Positions 25,869 to 34,411 of a DNA stretch of 55,487 nucleotides are shown here, one piece after another. The notes under the pieces are model-generated. The model had not been told where the DNA came from. It did no database searches and saw only the letters and a list, made by a program, of their open reading frames with translations. A program made the position numbers and the translations under genes. Positions within the stretch are counted from its first letter, which is position 1; the number at the start of each line of letters is the position of its first letter. Origin of the DNA: Actinomycetes bacterium (GTDB lineage: Bacteria; Actinomycetota; Actinomycetes; S36-B12; UBA10799); assembly GCA_029779995.1 (NCBI GenBank), contig JAKOZM010000275.1:1-55487 (forward strand). Direction: 5' to 3'.

Positions 25869-27944
25869 ATGCCTTTGAAGGATCTGCTGCGCGGCACCCT
25901 GCGCCACTTCACCACGGACCAGGCGGTGCGCACCGGAGTCATCACCGCTGCCTGGGCCGCCGGTGCCAGTTACGGCCGGGGGCTGCGGCCACGCACAGCC
26001 GTCCAGCAGGCAGGCATCACCGGTGTCAGCGCGACCGCCTACTACGCCCTAGGCACCACCACGTGGGCGACCGTCTCGAGTGTGGCCGCGGGCACCCCCG
26101 GCCATCGCCCGGGGGTGCGGGCACGGCTGGTTGCCGCCGGCGTCACCGCTGCCGGCGGCAAGGTCGCCGAGCAGGCGTTACTGCCCAGCAGTGGTGAGAA
26201 CCTGCTCGCAGGAATCGCCTGGTCGGAGATGAAACTGCTCTCGGTGTCCGGGCTGGCCGGCGGGCTGGTCACGGTCAGCGACATCATCGCCCACGAGATG
26301 TTCCACCGCCGGCGCACGCCGGCCACCACCTTGGCGTTGGACCTCGCCATGGGCATGATCATGGCTGGCGGCACCCTGGCCCGCCGGATGCGCAGGGCGC
26401 GGCGCTACGGTGCCGACGACCACTTACTGGTCGCAGTGAAGAAGGCGAAGGAGGGGACCGCGCTGAGCATCCGGGCCCGTACCGCAGCCGTGGCCGCGGC
26501 CACCGTCGCCGGGTCCGCTGCAGGGCTCACCACACTGGCGATCACCGAGCAGGCGGGGGCGCGCGGGGTCACTAAAGGGATCAACGCGATGGCCCGCCGG
26601 GATCTCGGCGAGTTCAGCGATTTCCTGGGCCACGGTGTCATGTTCACCGGTTTCGCGGCCGCCGGTGTGGGTGGCCTGCGGTACGTGCGGCGCATGACCC
26701 AGGCGAAGCAGGAGGTCATCGAGCCGGGCTACAGCGATCCCCCAACCTGTCCGTACGTGTCCAGTGGGCCCACCAGCGAGGTTGCCTTCGATGAGATCGG
26801 CAAGGAGGGCCGGAGGTTTGTGCTGATGCGCCTCAGCCCGGCCGAGATCGAAGCGGTGATGGGCGGCAATGCCGAAGAGCCGGTCCGGATCGTCATCCCC
26901 CGTGAAGGCACCATCGAGGAGCGCGCGGAGTTGACCGTGCGGGAGCTGATCGCGACGGGCGGCATCAACCGGGCCGTGATCTGCATCGCCTCACCGACCG
27001 GCGTCGGCTACGTCAATTACGTGATGGCTGAGGCGTTGGAGTACCTCACCCGCGGGGACTGCGCAGTGGTGGTACCTCAGTACGCCTACGTCCCCAGCGC
27101 CCTGGCATTGAACAAGACCCGCGAGGGGTCGGCGCTGCAGTGTGCCGTCATTGAGGCTATCGATCGCCGGCTGGACGAGCTGCTGCCACCCGTGCGGCCC
27201 CGGCTGGTCAACTTCGGAGAGAGCCTGGGCGCCCAGTGTGCCGCCGACGTCGGGTGGCCGGACGGGGTCCCGCTGTTCGATGCCGTGGGCCTGGATTCCG
27301 GCCTGTACCTGGGCGTGCCGTTCCGCTCCGAGCTGTGGGGGGAGTGGCTGGCCGATCCGCAGACGATGACCCACGACGGCAGGTTGCTCAACGTCGCGTC
27401 GTCCGCCGAACTCACCCAGGGTGAGCGCCGCCATGTCATGCTCAACCACGACGACGATCCCATCAACAAGTTCTCCTACGACATGGTGGTGCGCCGGCCA
27501 TGGTGGATGGGCACGCCGTCGACCCGGCCGCCACTGGTACCCCGGGAGACGATTTTCCGTCCCGTCATCAGTTTCGTGATCGCCCTCGTCGACCTGGTCA
27601 ACGGCATGGACACCAAGCCCGGGGAGTTCCGTCGAGAAGGCCATGACTACCGTGCGGACCTGCGCGAGGCGTTGGAGAAGACCTACGACCTGCCCGCCAC
27701 CGCTGATCAGCGCGATCGCATCGAGTCCGCCCTGCGCCGGCGTGAGCAGGAGTGGGCCGAACGCCGCCTGATCGCGCGTACCGGGGAGAAGGCCCTGCGA
27801 CAACTGCGCGACACCATCAACTCGTGGGGACAGGACATGGTGAACATCCCGGTGGATGAACAGGGCAGCGACAGCGCTAGCGACCGGTTGATCGACTACC
27901 TGAATGCGCGGCTGGGCCAGTCAGGCAGTTCAGGACAAGTGTGA
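25869..27944 (+). CDS. membrane alpha/beta-hydrolase family protein (DUF2319-type)
   Basis: A 691-residue protein. The N-terminal half (about 1-290) has several Ala/Gly-rich hydrophobic helices, matching the Abhydrolase_9_N region; the C-terminal half is an alpha/beta-hydrolase (Abhydrolase_9), with the nucleophile elbow NFGESLGAQ near residue 446 and a relay segment at HDDDPINKF. Homologues are common in actinobacteria and uncharacterised; a membrane lipid esterase is plausible. It stands alone, followed by a repeat-containing intergenic region. Confidence 0.85.
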   Translation: MPLKDLLRGTLRHFTTDQAVRTGVITAAWAAGASYGRGLRPRTAVQQAGITGVSATAYYALGTTTWATVSSVAAGTPGHRPGVRARLVAAGVTAAGGKVAEQALLPSSGENLLAGIAWSEMKLLSVSGLAGGLVTVSDIIAHEMFHRRRTPATTLALDLAMGMIMAGGTLARRMRRARRYGADDHLLVAVKKAKEGTALSIRARTAAVAAATVAGSAAGLTTLAITEQAGARGVTKGINAMARRDLGEFSDFLGHGVMFTGFAAAGVGGLRYVRRMTQAKQEVIEPGYSDPPTCPYVSSGPTSEVAFDEIGKEGRRFVLMRLSPAEIEAVMGGNAEEPVRIVIPREGTIEERAELTVRELIATGGINRAVICIASPTGVGYVNYVMAEALEYLTRGDCAVVVPQYAYVPSALALNKTREGSALQCAVIEAIDRRLDELLPPVRPRLVNFGESLGAQCAADVGWPDGVPLFDAVGLDSGLYLGVPFRSELWGEWLADPQTMTHDGRLLNVASSAELTQGERRHVMLNHDDDPINKFSYDMVVRRPWWMGTPSTRPPLVPRETIFRPVISFVIALVDLVNGMDTKPGEFRREGHDYRADLREALEKTYDLPATADQRDRIESALRRREQEWAERRLIARTGEKALRQLRDTINSWGQDMVNIPVDEQGSDSASDRLIDYLNARLGQSGSSGQV

Positions 27945-28019
27945 CCATCGGGTGGCGGCCCCCACCTGTGCCGTGGCCAATCATCAGGGACGCCGTCCGA
28001 CTGGTATCCGCGGGCGATG

Positions 28020-28158
28020 TCAGCAAAACTCCGCACGCTCCCGGCCAGAAATCCAGATCTTGCGGCGAAATGCTGACTCCGTGCCCGGTATAGGATGTTT
28101 TGTCCGCATCATTTTCAGCAAAACTCCGCACCGAATCGGCCCGCGTGCGGAGTTTTGC
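28020..28158. repeat. triple copy of a 14-17-nt repeat forming a terminator-like hairpin
   Basis: The 17-mer TCAGCAAAACTCCGCAC occurs at 28020-28036 and 28115-28131; its 14-nt core is inverted at 28145-28158 (GTGCGGAGTTTTGC). The last two copies form a perfect 14-bp stem with a 13-nt loop. It lies between convergent genes in a 258-bp gap, which otherwise shows nothing coding. Confidence 0.7.
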
Positions 28159-28202
28159 CGATCGATCGCCGTACCGAAGCGTCCAACCCTCGAAGTGGTC
28201 CG

Positions 28203-29072
28203 TCACCCTGCGACCGGAACCGCCTCCGCGGCGGGCGCCCGCCGCTTGATCACGAAACCGAACGCGGCCGCGATGAAGAACATCAGTACGCCGTAGATCG
28301 CGGCAGGCAGCGACATCTCGGTGCTCAGCAGCACCGACTGGGCGACCACGATGGCCAGCGTGGCGTTGTGGATGCCCACCTCGAACGCTGTGGCAATCGA
28401 CTCCCCCTCGGTCACCATGAATAGACGCGGCACGACGTAGCCGATCGTCAGGCTCAGGATGCAGAACAGCGACGTGATACCCGCCAACGACGCGAAGTTG
28501 TCGCGCAGCAGTTCCAGGTTGTTGAGCACCGCCCCTACGATCACGACGGCCAGGATCACCGCGGATCCGATCCGCACCGGCTTGTCCATCCGCAGGGCGA
28601 ATCCCGGACGCCAGCGGCGCACGAGCATCCCGAGGAACACCGGCACGAGAACGATGGCGAAGACCTCCAACGTCTTCTGGAACTGCAGACCCACCCGGTC
28701 ACCCTCGGCGGCGAAGTAGTTGATCGCGAGGTTCACCACGATCGGCAGCGTGAACACCGAGAGCACGGAGTTGATGGCAGTGAGGCTGATGTTCAGGGCC
28801 ACGTCACCGCGGAACAGGTGACTGTACAGATTGGCCGTCGTCCCGCCCGGCGACGCCGCCAGCAGCATCATGCCGACCGCAAGGATGGGCGGCAGGTTGA
28901 ACAACTCGATCAATCCGAAGCAGATCAGGGGCAGGACAAGCACCTGGCAGGTCAATGCGATCGCCACCGCTTTTGGGTGGCGTGCAACCCGCGCGAAGTC
29001 GTTCGTCGTCAGACTCAGCCCCAGGCCGAACATGATCAGGCCGAGGGCGATGGGTAGGGCAGTGGTCTCCAT
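28203..29072 (-). CDS. bile acid:sodium symporter family transporter
   Basis: A 289-residue membrane protein with nine to ten helices of the BASS/SBF family (bile acid:Na+ or organic anion symport). The segments LIMFGLGLSLTTNDF (about 10-24) and SPGGTTANLYSHLFRGD (about 71-87) match its sodium-site motifs. Bacterial substrates include pantoate and other organic acids; the one here is unknown. The start at 29072 has a GGGAG ribosome site 5 nt upstream; the longer frame adds a charged 27-residue extension. Confidence 0.9.
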   Translation of the reverse strand: METTALPIALGLIMFGLGLSLTTNDFARVARHPKAVAIALTCQVLVLPLICFGLIELFNLPPILAVGMMLLAASPGGTTANLYSHLFRGDVALNISLTAINSVLSVFTLPIVVNLAINYFAAEGDRVGLQFQKTLEVFAIVLVPVFLGMLVRRWRPGFALRMDKPVRIGSAVILAVVIVGAVLNNLELLRDNFASLAGITSLFCILSLTIGYVVPRLFMVTEGESIATAFEVGIHNATLAIVVAQSVLLSTEMSLPAAIYGVLMFFIAAAFGFVIKRRAPAAEAVPVAG

Positions 29073-29207
29073 GGCGACTCCCACTCTGATCGATGATCTG
29101 TCCGACCGAGCGTAGTGCCTACTTGCCTGAATGTCAGTTCTGCCATTAGGCACTGATCGCTGCCGAGCGCTAGGCTGCGCGGACGGGGACGGCCCACGGA
29201 GGAGACC

Positions 29208-30761
29208 ATGCGCGCAGCCTTGCTGGGCCTGTCAGCAGCGACCCTGCTCATCGCCGGCTGCGGCTCGTCGCAGCCGGCGTCGGACGTATCCGGGTTGAAC
29301 CAGACCGCCGTCGACATCATGAACGCGCCACCCTACGCCGGTGCCACCTGGGCGGTTCGCGTGCAGGACGCCGAGTCCGCAGAGGTGCTCGTCGATGAGA
29401 ACTCGACAGCGCTGCTGGAACCGGCGTCGGTGACCAAGACCTACAGCGTCGGCAGCGCCTGGCTGAAGTTCGGGCCGGACTCGCGGATCACGACCCCGGT
29501 CGTGCGGCAGGGGCGCGTCGACGACGGGACGCTGAACGGCAGCCTCATCCTGGTGGCCCAGGGTGACATCCTGATGGGAGGCCAGACCGGTCCCGACGGC
29601 GACGTCGTCTTCACCAACATGGATCACAACGACGCGAATCTGCTGCCCGGCGCCACCATCGCTGACAACAACCCGCTGGCCGGCCTCGATGACCTGGCAC
29701 AGCAGGTGAAGGAGTCAGGGATCGACCGCATTTCAGGGGAGGTGATCGTTGACGATCGGCTGTGGCGCACGCAGGACCTAGGACTCAACGACGGGCCCGT
29801 CTCCCCCATCATCATCAACAACAACCTCATCGATCTCGTCACGACACCCGGCGAGCCCGGCGGCCCAGCCCGCGTGCGGATGCGCCCGGACGTGGCACCG
29901 TGGCGGGTGATCAATCGCGTCCGCACGATCGCGGCCGGTGAACAGGGCAGGATCGAGATCACCAGCCCCCGATACGGCCGCATAGTGCTGCGTGGGACGA
30001 TCGCCGCCGACAGTGATCCCCAACTGAAGGTGGAGCACTTCACCGATCCACCCCGGTTCGCCCGCACCGCCTTCATCGAGGCCATGCAGCGAGCGGGCAT
30101 AACGGTCGAGGCGGCGCCCACTGCGTCCAATCCCCGCCAGGAACTGCGGGCCCGCAAGCGCGTCGCGACACTGCCGGTAGCGGCCAGTCTGCAGGGTCTG
30201 CCGCTTTCCGAGAACGCCACGTACATCCTCAAAGTCAGCTACAACCGGGGGGCGCAGACGCAGGTGTGCCTGCTCGCCGCCTCCGTCGGCAGTCGCGACT
30301 GTGACGACGGCCTCGCCGAGATGGCTCGCGTGCTGTCCGCAGCTGGCGTGGACCCCCGCAACGCCAGCCTGGTCGACGGCTCGGGCCTGCCTGGCAACTT
30401 CGTGACCGCCACGTCCGTGACTGATCTCATGGTCACCTTCAACGGACGCCCCGATGCCCAGCTGTGGCAGGACGCGATGCCGATCATGGGGGTGGACGGC
30501 TCCGTGGCGACCGTGCAGACCGACAGCCCGGCCAAGGGCCAGGTGTTCGCCAAGACCGGAACCCTGGCCGACCAGGACCTGCTGAACCAACGGCTGCGCC
30601 TGGAGACCAAGGCCCTCGGCGGTTACATCGTTGCCAAATCCGGCCGGAAACTGGCCATTGCGATCATCGTCAACCAATCGATGTTCGATGACCTCGAGGG
30701 GGTCTTCGCCGCGAACGAGGACCTCGGAAGGATCGCGACGAGCATCTGGGAGTCCTACTGA
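29208..30761 (+). CDS. dacB: D-alanyl-D-alanine carboxypeptidase/endopeptidase, S13 family lipoprotein
   Basis: A 517-residue penicillin-binding protein of the PBP4/S13 type, which trims and cleaves peptidoglycan cross-links outside the membrane. Active-site motifs are Ser74-x-x-Lys77 (ASVTKT), Ser344-Tyr-Asn346 and Lys449-Thr-Gly451, with the large S13 insert between the first two. The signal peptide ends in the lipobox LIAGC (Cys18), so it is a lipoprotein, which is less usual for DacB. GGAGGAG precedes the ATG. The stop overlaps by 7 nt the end of a small convergent gene. Confidence 0.93.
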   Translation: MRAALLGLSAATLLIAGCGSSQPASDVSGLNQTAVDIMNAPPYAGATWAVRVQDAESAEVLVDENSTALLEPASVTKTYSVGSAWLKFGPDSRITTPVVRQGRVDDGTLNGSLILVAQGDILMGGQTGPDGDVVFTNMDHNDANLLPGATIADNNPLAGLDDLAQQVKESGIDRISGEVIVDDRLWRTQDLGLNDGPVSPIIINNNLIDLVTTPGEPGGPARVRMRPDVAPWRVINRVRTIAAGEQGRIEITSPRYGRIVLRGTIAADSDPQLKVEHFTDPPRFARTAFIEAMQRAGITVEAAPTASNPRQELRARKRVATLPVAASLQGLPLSENATYILKVSYNRGAQTQVCLLAASVGSRDCDDGLAEMARVLSAAGVDPRNASLVDGSGLPGNFVTATSVTDLMVTFNGRPDAQLWQDAMPIMGVDGSVATVQTDSPAKGQVFAKTGTLADQDLLNQRLRLETKALGGYIVAKSGRKLAIAIIVNQSMFDDLEGVFAANEDLGRIATSIWESY

Positions 30762-30961
30762 GCCGGACGTTCGGCGGTGACGTAGGTCCGGAAGTCCTCT
30801 GCATCGCTGCGCAGGCGGGCCATCTCCTCCCCACCGCTGCAGGTCAACAGCGCAACCTCCACGGCAAGCCCGGACACCGCCAGGATGCGCCAGGTGCCAC
30901 CGGCGCCCTCCCACCGGAGCAGTTCGCCGAGGACCGCGGACGCCATACCTGAGCCTGCCAT
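30755..30961 (-). CDS. small hypothetical protein downstream of permease
   Basis: A possible 68-residue protein. The codon pattern is good (Leu/Val/Glu-rich, alternating beta pattern GTWRILAVSGLAVEVALLTC, then an acidic helix MARLRSDAEDF). It resembles small actinobacterial hypotheticals but I do not recognise a family. It begins 23 nt after the permease stop, on the same strand. An in-frame ATG at 30946 is an alternative start. Confidence 0.5.
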   Translation of the reverse strand: MAGSGMASAVLGELLRWEGAGGTWRILAVSGLAVEVALLTCSGGEEMARLRSDAEDFRTYVTAERPAQ

Positions 30962-30984
30962 GAGATGGCACTCGCCGGCCAGAC

Positions 30985-32256
30985 TCAGCAGCCGGGATCC
31001 GTGCCCCGCCACCGTCCCAGGGCAGTCATCCCGTGGTAGACCACGATGGCCGCAACCGTGCCGAGCGCGATCCCGTTGAACGTCATCACGGAGTAACTCC
31101 AGGTGAAGTCGGCCACCGCGATCACCAGCGCGATCGCGGCCGTGAACTGGTTGGCGGGCCGCGAGAAGTCCACGTCGTTGTCGATCCAGATCTTGAAGCC
31201 GATGACCGCGATCAGGCCGTACAGCGCGGTCGTCACCCCGCCGATCACGCCAGGGGGGATCGTGTTGACTACCGCCCCGATCTTCGGCGACATCCCCAAG
31301 CAGATGGCCGCGATGCCCGCGACCCAGTACGCGGCCGTGGAATAGATGCGGGTGGCCGCCATAACGCCGATGTTCTCGCCGTAAGTGGTGGTTCCGGAGC
31401 CGCCGAACGACCCGGCCAGTACGGTGGCGGCGCCGTCGGCGAACAACGCCCGGCCCGTCAACTCCGTCAAACGGGGGTCGGTCATCTGCGCCACACCACG
31501 AACATGACCGACGTTCTCGGCGACGAGGACAAGGACCACCGGCAGGAATGCCGGGATCATGCCCCAGGCGGCTGGGTCGGTGAACGAGGGGCCCTGCAAC
31601 GGTGGGACGCCGAACCAGGCGCTGGTATCGATGATCGAGAAGTCCACCTGACCGGAAACGGCGGCCACGGTGTACCCCACCACCACACCGACGAAGATCG
31701 ACAACCTGCCGAGCAGCCCGCGCAGCAGCACCGTCGCCAGCACGACCGCAGCAAGGGTGATGGTGGCCGTCAGGGGCTGCTGAACGAAGTTGCTCTTCGC
31801 CGCTGGTGCCAGGTTGAGCCCGATCAGCGCCACGATCGTGCCGGACACCACCGGCGGCATCAGCGCGTCGATCCAACCCTTGCCCCGCCACATCACCATC
31901 GCGCCCACGACGGCCAGCAAAGCCCCGGTCACCACCAGACCCAGCAACGCACTGCCCGTCCCGCCCTCCACCTTGGCAGCCGTGATGGGCGCGATGAACG
32001 CGAAGGACGAGCCCAAGTAGCTCGGCAGGCGATTGCCCGTGATCGTCAGGAAGAGAAGCGTGCCGATACCGCTGAAGAGCAGCGTCGTGGTCGGCGGGAA
32101 GCCGGTGATGACGGGCACGAGGAACGTTGCCCCGAACATCGCGACGACATGCTGCACTCCGACGCCGACCGTGCGCGGCCACGTCAGCCGTTCACCGGGC
32201 CAGACGATGTCGCCGGGGCGCACGGCTCGGCCGTCACCATGGATCGTCCATGGCAT
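30985..32256 (-). CDS. uracil/xanthine permease, NCS2 family
   Basis: A 423-residue nucleobase:cation symporter with about 12-14 helices. The NCS2 signature AENVGHVRGVAQMT (about 253-266) and the SFGGSGTTTYGENIGVMAATR region (about 292-312) match the UraA/UapC substrate loops; Glu in the first and Glu in the second are the base-binding acids. Sequence fits uracil permeases best. The neighbours (dacB, ACT protein) give no pathway hint. Confidence 0.9.
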   Translation of the reverse strand: MPWTIHGDGRAVRPGDIVWPGERLTWPRTVGVGVQHVVAMFGATFLVPVITGFPPTTTLLFSGIGTLLFLTITGNRLPSYLGSSFAFIAPITAAKVEGGTGSALLGLVVTGALLAVVGAMVMWRGKGWIDALMPPVVSGTIVALIGLNLAPAAKSNFVQQPLTATITLAAVVLATVLLRGLLGRLSIFVGVVVGYTVAAVSGQVDFSIIDTSAWFGVPPLQGPSFTDPAAWGMIPAFLPVVLVLVAENVGHVRGVAQMTDPRLTELTGRALFADGAATVLAGSFGGSGTTTYGENIGVMAATRIYSTAAYWVAGIAAICLGMSPKIGAVVNTIPPGVIGGVTTALYGLIAVIGFKIWIDNDVDFSRPANQFTAAIALVIAVADFTWSYSVMTFNGIALGTVAAIVVYHGMTALGRWRGTDPGC

Positions 32257-32265
32257 GCCCGGCCC

Positions 32266-32769
32266 CTAGGAGACGTCGATGTCGACGAGCAGTTCGGCCG
32301 TCAGCCGTTCCAGGTCCTTCTGCACAGCCCGCAGATCGCCGTCCGGCCCCACCCCCACCACGATGTGCGCCTCGAAGAGTTGCCCGCCGGCCATGGGCGC
32401 CTCCCGAGTGCTCGTGTCCATGGTCCGGATCGACAGGCCATGACGCAGCAGGACCGAGGACACCTCCCGGACGATACCCGGCCGGTCATTACCGAGCAGA
32501 TCGATGGTGAAGCTCCCGCCTGCCGGCGCCGCCTCGGATCCGCCGTAGGCTGCGACGTCGAGCAGACCGTCCAACGCGTTCAGGGCCACCGCGAGCTCGT
32601 CGGCGCGCGACGGCGGCACGGCCACCACCACGATGCCCGCGAACTTGCCCGCCAGCTCGGCCATCTGGCTGCGCTCCCAGTTGCCGTCATGGTCGGCGAT
32701 CACCGCGGCCAGGCGCGCCACCAACCCCGCCCGATCGTCGCCGATGACGGTCAGGACGAGTTTGCGCAC
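32266..32769 (-). CDS. tandem ACT-domain regulatory protein (GcvR-like)
   Basis: A 167-residue protein made of two ACT domains: residues 3-80, starting KLVLTVIGDDRAGLVARLAA, and about 86-167, starting FTIDLLGNDRPGIVREVS. ACT pairs bind amino acids or related ligands; GcvR-like proteins with no output domain regulate through protein contacts. The ligand here is unknown. It ends 9 nt upstream of the permease on the same strand, so the two may be co-transcribed. Confidence 0.88.
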   Translation of the reverse strand: MRKLVLTVIGDDRAGLVARLAAVIADHDGNWERSQMAELAGKFAGIVVVAVPPSRADELAVALNALDGLLDVAAYGGSEAAPAGGSFTIDLLGNDRPGIVREVSSVLLRHGLSIRTMDTSTREAPMAGGQLFEAHIVVGVGPDGDLRAVQKDLERLTAELLVDIDVS

Positions 32770-32847
32770 GCCTGCATCGTAGCGAGTCGCCCGATTGCGC
32801 CGACTCCGCAGGGATGATGCCGGGTGCAGGAATGGGTTCCCCGCGCC

Positions 32848-33594
32848 TCAACTGCCCGGCACGAGTCCGGCGTCCCCGAAGTCGGCGGTCTTCGGCAGTT
32901 CGACGTGCCAGGTGCGCGTTTCGTCGGTCACCACCTGCAAGTCCGAGGCGCTCATCTGCAGGACGTGGCCGCCGGCCTTGCCGTTCTTCGTGATGAAGTG
33001 CCAGTGGTACCCAGGCACATTCATCGATCCCACATACTCGGGGCAACGAATACCCACCAGGGTCCCCCGCACATCTCGCAGGTCGAACGTGCGCTGCCCG
33101 GCCACCGCCGTCGCCAACGCGGGGTAGGGCTTGGTCTGCTTGGCCACACTGCGGGTCTGCAGAGCGGCGAACGTGCCGGTGACCCGGATCGCATAGAAGT
33201 AGTTCGCAGATGCCAGCCGGCGATCCACGGCTGTTCCCAAACCGGCCAGGTCCACCGACCGGCGCACCCTGAAGCGCTGGTCGGCATCAAAGAACGTGAC
33301 CGCTGCGAAGGGAGTGCTCTGCTGGCCCCGCGCGGCCCGCGCCCGGCCACTGAACGGAACCTGGAACACGGTGCCCCGGTCAACGATCATCTCGCCGTCC
33401 AGACCCTCATACGTGCCGAGGCCGAAGTCACCGTGCCGGCGCAGGTCGGTGATGCTCAGCGCGGGCTGGTACAGGCCGACCTGCAGCGCACCGAGGGTCG
33501 ACACCTGGTACAACGTGTCCCGATCCTGTGCCATGGCAGGACCGCCGGACACCACAAACGCTACGCAGAGGACGACCGCCTGCCGGGCTTTCAC
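32848..33594 (-). CDS. budA: exported alpha-acetolactate decarboxylase
   Basis: Converts acetolactate to acetoin. The 248-residue protein has a signal peptide (about 1-22, ending GPAMA) and the conserved core LYQVSTLGALQVGLYQP, then HGDFGLGTYEGLDGEM. The zinc ligands are His197, His199 and His210 (GYHWHF...GGH), with spacing as in the Brevibacillus enzyme, and Glu68 and Arg148 fit its active-site Glu and Arg. The C-terminal Glu described there has no clear counterpart here because the protein ends early. Secretion is known for some Gram-positive forms. No acetolactate synthase gene is nearby. Confidence 0.9.
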   Translation of the reverse strand: MKARQAVVLCVAFVVSGGPAMAQDRDTLYQVSTLGALQVGLYQPALSITDLRRHGDFGLGTYEGLDGEMIVDRGTVFQVPFSGRARAARGQQSTPFAAVTFFDADQRFRVRRSVDLAGLGTAVDRRLASANYFYAIRVTGTFAALQTRSVAKQTKPYPALATAVAGQRTFDLRDVRGTLVGIRCPEYVGSMNVPGYHWHFITKNGKAGGHVLQMSASDLQVVTDETRTWHVELPKTADFGDAGLVPGS

Positions 33595-33620
33595 GACAGC
33601 AGACTACTCACGGCCCGGCC

Positions 33621-34289
33621 TCACGTGGCCGCGCCCTGCAGGGCGCGCGCACTGCCCACCCGGATCACATACCCGACGAGGTCCTCGGCCTGGCGCATCT
33701 CGACCGACAGCACAACCCACGTTCCGGCACGATGCCGGAAGCGGGCCTCGTAGATCATCGGACCACCCGTCAGCTCGCACGCGGAACGGACACACTCCTG
33801 GTCATCGGGATGCACGAACTCGTCCACCCGGCGCCCGATCACGTCGGTCTGATCCCAGCCGAGCAGGTCCCGCACCGACGCCGAGATCCATTCCAGCCGC
33901 CCACCGCTGACTTTGAACACAAGATCCCCGGCGTTCTCCGCCAGCAGCCGGTAGCGACACTGGCTGTCCATGAGCGCTTCTCGCGACAGGTGCTGCAGGG
34001 TGACGTCGATCAACGTCAGGGAAACCCGTGCGTACAACGCCCGGATGCGCACGTCGAACCACCGCTGCTCGCCGGGCCAGTGCACGTCGGCCAGATTGAT
34101 CGGCACCCCGTCATCCCACACACTGCGGCAGCCGGCGACGATGGCACCCACCGCGGGCAGGCGCAGATTCTGACCCAGCAAGGACCGCGCGGACAGATTC
34201 GCATGACTCACATGCCACTGGTCACCGTGCGGCACCAGGAGCACTTGCGAATCCAGTTCCGCATCGACGATCACCTGCAACTGATCCAT
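33621..34289 (-). CDS. PAS-domain protein without visible output domain
   Basis: A 222-residue protein. A canonical PAS domain spans about residues 104-215 (YRLLAENAGDLVFKVSGG, then VRDLLGWDQTDVIGRRVDEF with VHPDDQ). The N-terminal 95 residues look like a second, degenerate PAS-like sensor. Nothing resembling a kinase, GGDEF or DNA-binding domain follows. The start at 34289 has GGGAGG 8 nt upstream; longer frames run into the MMPL gene. A partner protein or a ligand-sensing role is inferred. Confidence 0.85.
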   Translation of the reverse strand: MDQLQVIVDAELDSQVLLVPHGDQWHVSHANLSARSLLGQNLRLPAVGAIVAGCRSVWDDGVPINLADVHWPGEQRWFDVRIRALYARVSLTLIDVTLQHLSREALMDSQCRYRLLAENAGDLVFKVSGGRLEWISASVRDLLGWDQTDVIGRRVDEFVHPDDQECVRSACELTGGPMIYEARFRHRAGTWVVLSVEMRQAEDLVGYVIRVGSARALQGAAT

Positions 34290-34411
34290 GGTGAATGCCT
34301 CCCCCGTAGGCATCGCGTTCGGCGCATGTCGGCGCACTCTGCTTAAGACGGTCACACTCTGCGCTTCGGCAACTGATCGCACCGCCTTGATCACATGGGC
34401 GCAAATACCCC

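Noticed and set aside
30985..32182. Long minus-strand frame joined to the small gene at 30755-30961
   Set aside because: Only its last part (from 30961) has gene-like composition; the upstream part is in the wrong frame of the permease.
31033..32817. 594-residue plus-strand open frame over the uracil permease and ACT gene
   Set aside because: Composition is extreme in Arg, His, Asp and Gln with no domain; the two genes on the other strand have strong family matches.
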